Positions 28,051 through 37,470 are shown, counted from the stretch's first letter. The stretch: 64,000 nt of DNA from Diphasiastrum complanatum (GCA_029204225.1 CM055101.1:31749683-31813682); one strand, 5' to 3'. Translations and numbers: made by a program. Notes: generated by a model from the letters alone, not told the origin.

Positions 28051-28423
28051 AGAGAAAATATGGGCCCAAAGAGGGCCCTATAAGAAATGCCATGTAGGAG
28101 AGAGAAAAATAACTATAAAGTAATAGTATAATATCATTTTTTTATCTTCTTTACGCATCTGCCTGCACTACTTTCCATGTAAATGAATGCACCTTAGTTT
28201 AGTCACATCAAACTTCATTAGTGCTTAGCCATAGTTAAAATATAATTTTACAAATGCTGAAATATTCCCTCCCAATAGTTGGGAACACTCAAAAATTTAA
28301 ATTAGGAGTGACATTTCTGAAACAAAGCCGTGAGTCAGTTAATAATCTATATGTGTCATGGTAAAAATGGCCTTTTGGGTTACTATGAGAATTTGATGCT
28401 CTATGGGAATGCACATTCAATGC
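28051..28423. other. Spacer at the edge of the copia remnant
   Basis: No coding sequence is recognised. GGGCCCAAAGAGGGCCC near 28062-28079 is a short palindrome. The copia gag start and LTR that should lie here are missing. Confidence 0.4.
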
Positions 28424-29017
28424 TGAATACATCATTTGGAAGATGAATCAAAGAAAATATCAAAGGAGTGCAAAGAAAAATCTACAAAGATGAAAACTTG
28501 TTTGGATGAAAATGAGATGCTCAAGAAGAAGATCCAAAGGTTGAAATCTTCTTTGCATCATTATACAACTAGTAATGATGAGATAAAAACTACATTTCAA
28601 TCCATCCATATCTCATATTTGTCTCTTGTTAAAGATATGGATGTGCTCAACAGAAAGGTCTGAAGCAACAAGAGGAAAAGACTGGTAAACAAAGATATAT
28701 GTGATCTATCATTTAGAGGAGGTCATAGAAAAAGACGAATCTGTGCATTCAAGTAAGTTATAGCTTATTTGGTATTGAATATTGCTTGAACTTTTTGATT
28801 TATTCATAATCACTAGTCCTATTATTTATTCATTTCAACTTTCTGTTGATTTGCTTATTATATACGGCTGTGAATACTATGAGTGTCCTAGTTTCTACTA
28901 ACATTTTCATGAACATTATGTTTGCAATGCAGATCAACATTGGTTGTTGAAGACCATTTGGCCGATGAGATTTCAATTGGAAACTCACTAGGCTCTATCT
29001 TGATTCTAGATCTATGA
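28424..29017 (+). pseudogene. Coiled-coil ORF, two exons, unknown family
   Basis: The frame opens after a stop at 28421 with no ATG at its start. It encodes a lysine/glutamate-rich segment with heptad-like spacing (KSTKMKTCLDENEMLKKKIQ), probably a coiled coil. An in-frame TGA lies at 28661, after which the same frame continues with a basic stretch (GGHRKRRICAFK). A splice donor, CAA/GTAAGT, falls at 28752/28753, and the acceptor GCAATGCAG ends at 28932. Joined in phase, the frame continues STLVVEDHLADEISIGNS and stops at 29015-29017. I do not recognise the family. The TGA could be a mutated CGA. It may be the N-terminal part of the gene that follows, or a separate gene of the same unit. Confidence 0.4.
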
Positions 29018-30381
29018 AATCAATGTTAAATAATAATAAAATGAAAAAGATTAAGGCTTCAGTTACTGATAGCATTATGGATGAGGTTGGAAAAATATTA
29101 GACACTACATTGCTTCAGGGGGCATGTGACTTTTCTAGCATCAGTAGAGAAGCATATGCAACAATGTTTAAGATGATAAAGGACGCATTTGCACAGGTAA
29201 ATATTAAAAAGTTTCCAATCCCACGACCATTTCATCTTAAAAAAAAAGGAGACATGTTAAACCAAGGTATGCAGACAATAGTTGGTAATCCATCTCATAT
29301 CAATAAAGTGTATTGCTCGAAAGGAGAAAGTCTAGTAGGAGATTTGAAGACATTAAAATGTATGTTCAATGCATCTCATGGCGCTAACTTTAAACACTCT
29401 TATTTGTATAGCATGAAAACAACAAAAGACATGACAAGGAGTATAAGAATATCAAGAGATCGAGAAGATCCTAATTGGAAACCTATACTACCGATTCCTC
29501 TATGAAATATTCATATCTATACATTGCATGCGGAGGTGCGTATCATAGAAAAAATAATATATCTTCACATCTTGTTTGCATGGAATTCCAAGCCAAAGGC
29601 CCCTGCGAAGGAAGCTATTTCTAGATTAGAGGATGTGTTGTCCAAAGCGGGCTTACATAAAGGCCATGTTAAAATAAAAAAAGATGACAAGCTATCAGGT
29701 AAAACAGAAAATATTCCATGCAAGCCGAGCATTGGAGGATCTAAAGCTCGAAGATTTTTATCAAATTATTTTGGCAAACAATCCAAGGCTCAATACACGG
29801 TTTGGAAAGAAATTATTGCAGCAACTCAAGATTTCAAAGAAGAAGGTTCTACTCGTATACACAACGTAGAAGTTTGGAAAAAGTTAAACAACATGGTGAA
29901 ATACTTGAGAAAAGATAAATTTTCAAATACGGATGTACAAATGATACATAAAACAACCAAAAAATTTGTGGATGCAGTTCAAAGTGCATGGGGTGTTGAT
30001 CATATAACACATTATATGGTAAGTTTTTTATTTTACACTACGATAGACAAATATGTGCATTAAATTAGATATTTTTGGTACTGATTTAGATTATTTTTTT
30101 ATGACATGCAGCACATATTACGACATCATTCGACATTCTTTACAAGAAACAGTGGAAGTCTTAGCATATGGTCATTGCAAGGAATGGAAAAATCTCATTG
30201 GCAAGCAAGAGCAGCATTTCATAAAAGTACACAACATGGCGGGACTAGCACAAAAAACAGCTATATACTACAACTTTTCCAATGGTTTTACAGAAGAATC
30301 CAAATTCGTCATAATACAAAATCGACGGATTATAAAAAATTTCAAAAAGCACGCAAATTTATTCAAGCCAATAGGCTATAG
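29014..30381 (+). pseudogene. Unknown-family gene with one intron and an in-frame TGA; possibly transposon-encoded
   Basis: From ATG 29014 one frame runs to 30018, broken only by TGA at 29503-29505 within PILPIPL(stop)NIHIYTLHAEVRI. The stop sits inside what looks like continuous protein and could be a CGA codon mutated to TGA. A phase-0 intron (GTAAGT to ATGCAG) spans 30019-30111. The last exon, 30112-30381, reads HILRHHSTFF, then SLQGMEKSHWQARAAFHKST, QHGG, and ends KFIQANRL. No named domain is recognised. The histidine-rich C-terminal pattern recalls uncharacterised proteins linked to DNA transposons, which is a weak impression. A decayed relative lies at 49.07-49.54 kb, so the family is multicopy. 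The gene ends 90 bp from the stop of a convergent gene. Confidence 0.55.
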
Positions 30382-30471
30382 ACACACAATAAAATTTTGT
30401 ATATTAAATAAAAATATTTACAAAGTACAATTCAGCAGTATCTACTCTGCTTCCGATATTTTCTCCAAAAG

Positions 30472-31500
30472 TTACAACTTAGAATCATGCAACAATTTTC
30501 TTCTTTCGTATGGATCCAACAACTCATAGTTTTCATGTTTACTCAGATCAATGTAAGCAGCATACAATGCAAAATAAGATGATCTAAGCATGGAAATCAC
30601 TGGTCCATATTCTAAAAATTTAACCGCAATGGTTTTCTTTACAAAAATTATTTTATGCACTTTATTGAAATTATGTCTTCCAAGAAAATGAGACAGTGCC
30701 TTGATTGCCATAATCGTAGTCTCACCATGTTGATGAATTTTTGAATGGGCAACACTTATCTCATTATTCTTGAAGAACTTCAGATAGTGCCCAAGTGCAT
30801 GATCTCTTGAAAATTCTCTAGCAGAAGATCTCTGCCCTCCTCGACGAATTGCGAAATCATCAAGAAAAATTGTTTCCTGAAATGATAAAAAAACAAAGTA
30901 AGCTCCAGTATATAATCTAACATAACGAATCTACTAGTACATGATAAGATACAAAAACTTACGCATTCGACTTTGTCTTCTCTGATTATTGTCTCTCCAT
31001 CAATATTATGTCCATCTTTTGATGTCAATATTGTTGGTGAATAGACAGATGGTTGTGGAAAACCAAGTTGACTTTGGATTATGAGAAACTCCTCCTCAGA
31101 AGGTAGGTCATCTTCTTTGTTGCGCATTTCCTCCACATCCATTTTCAAGCAATCTTTCCTTGAATAAAACGTATCATTATGTACATTGTCAACACCAGGG
31201 AGAAGATCATCAGCATCAAAATCAATTATATCCGAAAATTCATCAAGCTCTTTGTTCAAAATGCAAAGAGTCTCAGCTTCAGTGAAGTCAAAAAGATCCG
31301 ATATATCCGATATTGTCAAAAAGAAATTATTCTCTATATTATAAGTAGGCAAAGTGATCAAAGATTTATCAGAAGGAGAAAGGGTAATGGGTGTTCTAGG
31401 GCCTATGAATGATGCCCTATTTCGAGCAGGATCAAAATCTGAACAATAATCTAAATTAATGCTATTATCAATAAAAAAGTTTCTATATCTACAATCTTTG
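30472..31500 (-). CDS. Spliced gene of unknown family, at least two exons
   Basis: Exon 1 is open from about 31500 to 30963 and ends EDKVEC/GTAAGT. The 86-bp intron (30962-30877) ends ATTTCAG. Exon 2, 30876-30472, stays open for 134 codons in matching phase 0 and stops at 30472-30474. Together they give about 310 residues. The first part is acidic (ELDEFSDIIDFDADDLLPG, MRNKEDDLPSEEEF). The second is basic and ordered (FLDDFAIRRGGQRSSAREF, HALGHYLKFFKNN, FVKKTIAVKFLEYG). I recognise no family. The matching splice phase and absence of stops suggest it was recently intact. Further upstream exons probably exist, as open reading continues on this strand to about 32009. It converges on the plus-strand gene ending at 30381. 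Confidence 0.55.
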
Positions 31501-31991
31501 ACTTTTCAGACTTTGTACCACTCGAAGATGCAGCTTCAGAAGTGGAAGGGACAACCTTCGAATCGTCAAAAATATTTAACAAAAGAAAAAAAACAAAAGT
31601 GGACTGAAAATCAACAAATCTACATTTTTTTATTGTGAATTGGACACTCATCTACAGACTTGAAATCATTATGTAACTTGGTAAACATTATGTCAAGCTT
31701 AGTTTTATAGATATGCTTGTCGAGTGCCACTAGGTCTTGATAATGAATCATGTCCTTATTCTGAGATCTGAATAACGGAGTACTGAGTAGGGACTTAAAT
31801 CTGAGATATATCTCAAAAAATGCCTCCACACCCAGGCCCTCAATTATAGAAGGAAGAATGAAAAGAAAAGGAGAAAAAAGAGATTTGAAATAATCCAAAC
31901 TATCAGTAATACCAAATTCATGAAAAAAAGAAAACAAACTAGAATTAAAATTAGATATTTTAAACAAAAACAACAGATGTAAAATTTCAAA
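31501..31991 (-). CDS. Probable upstream exons of the minus-strand gene
   Basis: Two open stretches are joined by a plausible acceptor (TTGATTTTCAG) near 31602. The first (32009-31621) reads GLGVEAFFEIYLRFKSLL, then IHYQDLVALDKHIYKTKLD and CPIHNKK. The second continues KVVPSTSEAASSSGTKSEKS. The exact exon borders and start codon could not be fixed, and the longest frame begins without an ATG. Assignment to the downstream gene is by strand and order only. Confidence 0.3.
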
Positions 31992-32218
31992 TATCGCTCT
32001 CAGGCGCAAACGGCAGGTCAGGCAAGCACCTCAAAGCAATGTGCGCTCGAAAGAGATATTAGAAATAAGAGTATTGGATCCGAGTGCGTGAACATAGAGA
32101 ACAAAAGAGAGGAGATGTAATGCACGCTTGAATACGATACCGGATGAGGCAGTATCGCTTCCAGGCGCAAGTAAGTCAGCGGAGGGTAATCAGTGCAAAT
32201 GGCGCGGTTAAATCGATA
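31992..32218. repeat. Left array of ~80-bp units with inverted 16-bp motifs
   Basis: The motif TATCGCTCTCAGGCGC (forward) or its complement form GCGCTCGAAAGAGATA (reverse) occurs at 31992 f, 32043 r, 32072 f (degenerate TATTGGATCCGAGTGC), 32124 r, 32153 f and 32202 r. Forward-to-reverse spacing is 49-52 bp and reverse-to-forward 29 bp, so each ~80-bp unit can fold into a stem of about 16 bp with a ~35-bp loop. Located in the presumed 5' leader of the minus-strand gene. Confidence 0.75.
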
Positions 32219-32591
32219 TCCAGCCAAGAAATCATAAATTTGCGTGAAAATCCAAGCCGAAAATGACCTATTTATAAAAAAAAATTCGCACGTGTGGAGG
32301 AGTAGTGAAGGAACACGTGTCGACGTGTGATTCTTCAGAATTAATACGCCATATAGAGAATGATTGATCTGACATCTGTCACGTGCAAGAATGACACAAG
32401 TCGAAAATGGATTCGTGCATGTGTCCCACCCCACGTGGCCTCATAATTGAGTCAATACAAACCTTCTACGTGGACCAATGATCTGACAACACGTGTCTTA
32501 AGCCGTCTTTTCACACGTGTGAAAAATTTGTATATATAAGTCCTCGGAATTTTCATTTTTTTTTCGCAAAATTTTTGGTTTTCGCTCCCAA
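32219..32591. promoter_or_regulatory. G-box-rich, probably divergent promoter
   Basis: Six perfect CACGTG sites lie within 231 bp, at 32289, 32314, 32380, 32432, 32490 and 32514. There are also TACGTGG near 32467 and CCAAT near 32475. TATATATAAG at 32531-32540 is a good TATA box for plus-strand transcription towards the H3-like sequence. The other side faces the minus-strand gene. CACGTG is bound by plant bHLH and bZIP factors (light, abscisic acid and stress responses). The site density is far above chance. Confidence 0.65.
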
Positions 32592-32768
32592 TATCGCTCT
32601 CAAGCGCTCTCTCTCAATCTTTAAGCGTCCGTCCTCTCACAGTGCGCTCGAGACCGATACAGCTAGTAGTCCAATATCGCTTTCGAGCGCACATGTCGTT
32701 TTTGAAAATATATTGTGTATATCTTGTGCTCGAAATCGATATTCAGTTTTGGTATCGATCTCAAACGC
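32592..32768. repeat. Right array of ~80-bp units with inverted 16-bp motifs
   Basis: The same motif occurs at 32592 f, 32644 r, 32675 f, 32726 r and 32753 f, with spacings of 52, 31, 51 and 27 bp. It lies in the presumed 5' leader of the H3-like plus-strand sequence and mirrors the array on the other side of the promoter. Confidence 0.8.
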
Positions 32769-32851
32769 CCTTTTATTGCAAATTTTTTTGTTTTCATCCC
32801 TTTTGCATTTGTTCAAACTTTTTTTTTGTTAATTTTCTTCTTCTGAGAATA

Positions 32852-33570
32852 ATGGCCAGGACCAAATCCACTGCCCGTGCCATACCCACTATACAAAAAT
32901 CCCATTCTAGTGTTCCCCCTGGTACTGGCCGTAGACGTGACTGGAAGCAGGCTGGCTGAGGGAGATTAGAAAACTCCAAAGATCAACTGAATTGTTGATC
33001 CCTAGAGCTCCTTCTGGCCGATCTGTAAGGAATGTCACTCTGTCACTTGGGCTAAATGTTCGTTTTGCCGTGACAACCATGAGGCCTTATAAGGTGCTAC
33101 AAAAGATTTTTTGTCCCAAGTTTTTGAGGATACTTGTCTTTTGGCAGTACATGGTAAGCGTCGTCATTCTCAGAAGGCTTCGGGACCGATTTTCTAGTAT
33201 GCATGTTAATAACGCCAGCACCTCTAGAGACCTACCTCTGGATAGAACCGACTTGTCGACTACCTCTAGGAGGAAGAGGAAGCAGCCTGTCTCCAAGAAG
33301 GCTGGATCTCGAAGGTTAGCTACTTCCCTTGCTCCTAGAGTTATCCCGGCCAAGAGACCCCGTATCTTCTTGAGCTCTGAGTCAGATGCTGGAGAATCTA
33401 ACTCAGATCGAGAATCTTCACCCCTTCCTTCTCCTATTATTCGTCCAGCTCCTCAACAGGTTTCTTCACCAAAAGTGTTGATTACCCAAGAGGAGCTCGA
33501 CAAAATAATAGAGAAATCTGTAAATATTGTTTCCACTTCTTTTCTGCTCCTGTACATAATCTTTTTGTAA
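32852..33570 (+). pseudogene. Histone H3 / CENH3-like sequence with a C-terminal extension, frameshifted
   Basis: ATG at 32852 gives MARTKSTAR, almost the H3 N-terminus, and then a tail unlike canonical H3. After a frameshift near 32950 the core reads LREIRKLQRSTELLIPRAP (32956-33012); canonical H3 has STELLIRKLPF, while STELLIPxAPF is typical of plant centromeric H3. A second shift near 33068 gives DFLSQVFEDTCLLAVHGKR (alpha-2 helix and loop 2), with a stop before it near 33090. A third shift near 33155 gives VVILRRLRDRF. The frame then stays open for over 110 codons: basic (SRRKRKQPVSKKAGSRR), then serine/acidic (SSESDAGESNSDRESS), up to a possible donor at 33519/33520. Normal H3 ends after alpha-3, so this extension is unusual. 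The multiple shifts argue for a pseudogene. Confidence 0.75.
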
Positions 33571-33935
33571 GAATTCCATACCATCCAGCCCAAGTTTCTT
33601 TTGATTCTGTCCATGATAATCAATACGAGGCCTACCTAGCTAATTAAATTGATATTCTTGACAATGTTTTTGATTTTTTTTCTTCTAGATACACGTACAA
33701 GCTTTAGATTAGGTCCCAAATTTTGTGCCGAGCTGAAAGATAAAACCTCAGAAGTTTCAGATGTAATAGTAGAAGCCGAAATATCTTTTTTGCAGAATAG
33801 CCAATTTTGAGAAGGCTGTATATTTTATCGAATGCAGTCATGTGGCGAAATTTTATTTGATTCCATATGAAAATAAGTAAAGATTGTTCTTTTGTTTTTG
33901 TTGCTTTAATCTGGATTGTTGCATGCTTCATTGCT
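33571..33935 (+). other. Possible terminal exon region of the H3-like gene
   Basis: TTCTTCTAG at 33688 is a good splice acceptor after the donor at 33519. In phase the exon would add seven codons and stop. In a neighbouring frame it reads SFRLGPKFCAELKDKTSEV and stops at about 33810. I cannot decide between them. Confidence 0.3.
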
Positions 33936-34983
33936 TTAATAAGTAAGGAATTCTTTCATAAATATGGATTTATCGATATTTGTATTTTGGTTGTTGCAGT
34001 TGGCTTTGGAGCCTAAACATTCTTTCTGTAAAGATAAATAAGGAGGGAGTATCAAATTTTCTATGTGTAAAATTAAACTCAGCTGCAAATACACATAGAG
34101 AATTTGATTCTCTACTTCATGATGCCGTTCATCAAAAGCTGGGTCGACAAAATTTTCGGGAACTTTGGGAATCATTTGAGTTGATTCTTTACCGGATGTG
34201 AAAGCTTGGTCAGATTTTTTGAGTTCTGTCTCCTTAGACAAGGGCTTTATCGGCTGTTTAAGCTTCTCATGCATTTTTTTTTTACGCTCGGTTAATTTCG
34301 TATCAATAATTTTATTATGTTGTAACCAAGGTTTTTGTGGTTTTTGAGTGGGCGGTGTTGTTGCCTCATTGATCATGTCTTCATCGAATGTATGCCAGAC
34401 TTCATCGGGATACATGTCCCATGTATACACGTTGGATTTGGGTCTATACGCTTGTGTGTTGGGTACCTTGGATGTCAGTTGGACGTGAGCCAATGAACCT
34501 GGTGTCTTGATCTCCTTAGGAATTGAATTGGGCGGATAAGATTGTGCATCTAGATAGAGGAGTACATGTTCATCCGTCATTTCTACATCATTCATGGAAA
34601 GAATACTTTCTTCTGAAACATGGGCGGTAGAGACACTAGGTTCTCCTAGGCACCAAGCTATAGGAATCGGGTCAATCATCATAAGTGTGATGATGGGTGT
34701 GTCAATGTCTGTAGAAGATGGGAGAATATCCACATCTTTTGCAGTCGTTTCGATACGACATCGATTGGAATCAGCACAGTCCACATTGGCTAGTGCGTGA
34801 CCCCAATTGATTATGTCTGTGGATCTCGTATAGTGGCTTTTTGGTTGGATCGTGACACTATTTGATTTGTCATATGTTGTGGATGACCAATCATCATATA
34901 CCTTGGCGGGCTTGACATGGCCTGTTGAGTCAACCGCCCCATTCTCTAGTAGGGTAAGCCTTAGAGGATGAGATTTTGTTTAG
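33936..34983 (-). CDS. Long antisense ORF of unknown function beside a gypsy LTR
   Basis: An uninterrupted minus-strand frame runs from just below a stop near 34983 to 33936, about 345 codons. The first ATG is at 34784 (282 residues), but open sequence with protein-like composition lies upstream (LTLLENGAVDSTGHVKPAKV). The middle is acidic (NDVEMTDEHVLLYLDAQSYP) and a basic segment follows (KLTERKKKMHEKLKQPIKP). I recognise no domain. About 40 bp beyond its 5' end, plus-strand gypsy signals begin (polypurine tract, LTR end, primer site). Antisense ORFs beside the 3' LTR are known in Tat-lineage gypsy elements such as Grande. That parallel is an inference. Confidence 0.45.
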
Positions 34984-35019
34984 GGTTTTATCTTTTAGAT
35001 TAAGCCGTCATTTGTTAGA

Positions 35020-35043
35020 AACCAAGGAGAGAAAAGAGAAAAG
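35020..35043 (+). promoter_or_regulatory. Polypurine tract of a gypsy element
   Basis: The purine-rich run GGAGAGAAAAGAGAAAAGAG directly precedes TGGATCTTACC, which resembles the TGGATCCTACT block of the related LTR at 16.2 kb. Confidence 0.55.
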
Positions 35044-35203
35044 AGTGGATCTTACCCTCAGAATACTCACCTTGTGCTCATAATGCTCTTCCCATCCTCT
35101 TGCTCAAGCTAGTTGGAGAAGTCATAGCGTAGACAAGTTGGGAGACTGCCATAGTCATGCTAGATGGAGCCATAGCCAACGGAGAATGTTGGATAGCTAA
35201 CAT
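35044..35203 (+). repeat. Short gypsy LTR or LTR end
   Basis: The segment starts TGGATCTTACC after the polypurine tract, ends GATAGCTAACA before the primer site, and carries three variants of TAGTTGGGAGACTGCCATAG. If both edges are right, the LTR is only ~160 bp. A polypurine tract on one side and a primer site on the other would mean one LTR is shared by two tandem elements. Confidence 0.5.
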
Positions 35204-35220
35204 TGGCGTCGTTGCCACTC
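35204..35220 (+). promoter_or_regulatory. Gypsy primer binding site
   Basis: TGGCGTCGTTGCCACTC matches the tRNA-Asp-type site of Athila/Tat gypsy elements with few changes. It is a sister of the site at 16324. Confidence 0.7.
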
Positions 35221-36163
35221 TTGCTTTTGTTTTTTGTTTTAAGCTATTTCTTGCTTTGTCTAGTTTAGTATTTCTTCATTTTGCGTTCTAGTACCCTTTG
35301 TAGCTTGTATCTCGCAGCTTAAGATCAGTAGTTCTTCAAGGGAGGGGATGGGCTCCAAGAACTTTTAAGTGCACCATTCTCACAATGGGTTTTACTTGTT
35401 TGTAGGTTGCAAGCAGGATATAGGTTGAAGGAGAGGCCCACCCAGCATTCTTTCATGCCCATCAGTCGCTGCCATCCGTCTACACCCATCTTGAGCTCAA
35501 GCAGAAACACTGAAATTCCTTATTCAGAACTGCACATGCTCACCAGTGCGTTGATAGAAGTCGTTATGAAATTTCATGCCTTGCGATTCAATGCTCCAAA
35601 CTATTGAAAGATCAACATGAACCAATACTCACAGAAGGTTGATAGATCAACGCTCATATTGCTGGAACTTGAATCCGTGAGGGATACTTATAAGCTTGAA
35701 GTGATCGACTGAAAATCATTTTCTTGAGAGATATAAGTGACAATCGAAGTCAACTTTTATGTGGACATTTCACACTCAGAAGCATCTCAAAGGCAACGCT
35801 CAACCAGTAGTTAGACCAGTAGTGCGTATAGTTAGTAGCTCAGTAGCAGTCAGAAAATCCATAATGGTTCGCTTGAAAAACCTCTTTGCTGGTCTGCGCC
35901 ATATTTTCTGAAACTATAGAAATCTGGGACACATGATAAGTCCCTTACACAACCATCCTTCCACGCTCTTCTTGCACAGCCTCCCAGCCTAAATCCTGCT
36001 GTCCACGACCCTTCTTCATCAGCTTCTCCATCATGTGCTGGCTAATCTAATGCGATTTGCAGCACCTCCTCACAACTATTTCTACAAACAATTGATTTGC
36101 ACACAGTTGAAACTCTTGACCAACTGGACTGCAGTGGCGGTTAATTTCTTACTATTTTGTTTT
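35221..36163 (+). other. Gypsy leader-like spacer
   Basis: No gag or other domain is readable after the primer site. The short open frame at 35407-35607 has no known match. Confidence 0.4.
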
Positions 36164-36447
36164 CGTCCATGAGTCATTTTTTTTGCGCGCGTCATCTTCT
36201 GTGCGAGTCCTGTGAGTCGTCTGCTTCCGTCCACGAGTCAATTTTTTGAGCGAGTTATCTTCTGTGCGAGTCCTATGCGAGTCATCAATTTCTGTCCACA
36301 AGTCATTTTTTTTGCGCGAGTCATCTTTTGTGCGAGTCATTAGTTTCCGTCCATGAGTCATTTTTTTTGCACGAGTCATCTTCTGTGTGAGTCCTGTGCG
36401 AGTCGTCCGTTTCCGTCCATGAGTCATTTTTTGTACGAGTCCCTAGT
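36164..36447. repeat. Minisatellite of 55-66-bp units, about 4.5 copies
   Basis: Units start with CGTCCA(T/C)GAGTCA at 36164, 36228, 36293, 36348 and 36414. Each carries a T tract, GCGCGAGTCATCTTCTGTG and GAGTCC. The array makes a repetitive Arg/Thr/Asp/Lys minus-strand frame that is a by-product of the repeat. Confidence 0.9.
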
Positions 36448-36940
36448 AATTTTCTTGCTCTGTGGTCCATTTTAGTTGACTAGGTCTGAAATAACTCACA
36501 CAACTATACGAGTCATTCCTTGATTTTCGCAACGACTTTTGTCAGCTACAAGAATCCTAGAGGAGGTGAGTAATTTCAAAAAAAAAAAATAAACCTCCCA
36601 AATAAGATAAGAAAACCTAGAACAAACTTGTAGAAATACTTTCAAGGTGCAAAATCTTTGATCTCTCCTAAAATAGAACTATCTAGTACTCGCATAGCCT
36701 GTTTTTTGGCAAGATCTGGACTTGTGCAAGTCCCAGGCATGCATGCGAATTTTATCCTGAGAGGTTCATTTGTGATCACAACGAAGACCCATAATTTCAA
36801 GCACTTGAAACTTAGTAAAATCCTCTAAGATCAACATCATATGGTTCCACTCAGGAAACTCCAAGCTCTTGCAAATACACGTTGCACCTAGAATTGTATA
36901 TATCCATCTTCCATTGCCGACAACCCTATCATGATGAATA
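36448..36940. other. Spacer without a recognised gene
   Basis: No coding pattern, terminal repeats or RNA gene seen. Confidence 0.4.
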
Positions 36941-37066
36941 TGTTTTGATAGCCTTAGGCACCTCTAGTAGGGAATGCCTTAGGAATGTCCTAGTAGGAAA
37001 CCATAGATCCGTCATGATAAGTTTGCCAAATCTGTCAATATCAACATCCATCACCCATCACCTAAG
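36941..37066 (+). repeat. Gypsy LTR-end motif cluster
   Basis: TCTAGTAGGGAATGCCTTAGG and CCTAGTAGGAAACCATAGATC near 36963-37006, followed by CACCCATCACCTAAG, repeat the arrangement at 38.39-38.51 kb. They look like a diverged copy of the same LTR end. No primer site is readable. Confidence 0.45.
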
Positions 37067-37295
37067 TGCATAGAATCTCAACATAGAGAGCGCTTGTTTT
37101 GAAACAAGTTTGTCTGAGACATTTGTTTTTCTTGTAAGGCGTTCAATGGTATGTTAAGAGCGTTTTGATGGCAAGGAGCAAATGGCCTATCTTAATCTCA
37201 AGCTAACAAACGTTGAGTTTTCTGGGTGAACATTAGAGAAGACCCTTTAAGAATTCGTGCAAGATGTAGTTTATATTATCAAAATATTATAACAC

Positions 37296-37470
37296 TAATA
37301 CTTTTGACTTGCCATAACTTTTTAATCGTAACTTAGAAGATGTCATCTAACATATCATTGGAAAGCCCTTGTTGCGCTTTTCAATGCACCAAACTTCCGT
37401 AAATTCGGACTTACCACTAAAAAGTTATGCCATTTTTAGTGTGGAATCAAAATGTGGACTCAAAAAGTTA
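37296..37470 (-). repeat. Fragment of the hAT-like MITE interior
   Basis: ACTTTTGACTTGCCATAACT, CATCTAACATATCATTGGAA and GGACTTACCACTAAAAAGTT are reverse complements of segments in the duplicated interior of the MITE at 19525-20046. The terminal repeats are absent. Confidence 0.8.

Noticed and set aside
32852-33570. A functional centromeric histone, or evidence that this is a centromere
   Set aside because: The histone core is split over different frames with a stop, and the location of a CENH3 gene says nothing about centromere position.
36152-36427. 91-codon Arg/Thr/Asp/Lys repeat protein on the minus strand
   Set aside because: It follows exactly the minisatellite unit and has no start context or neighbours that suggest a gene.
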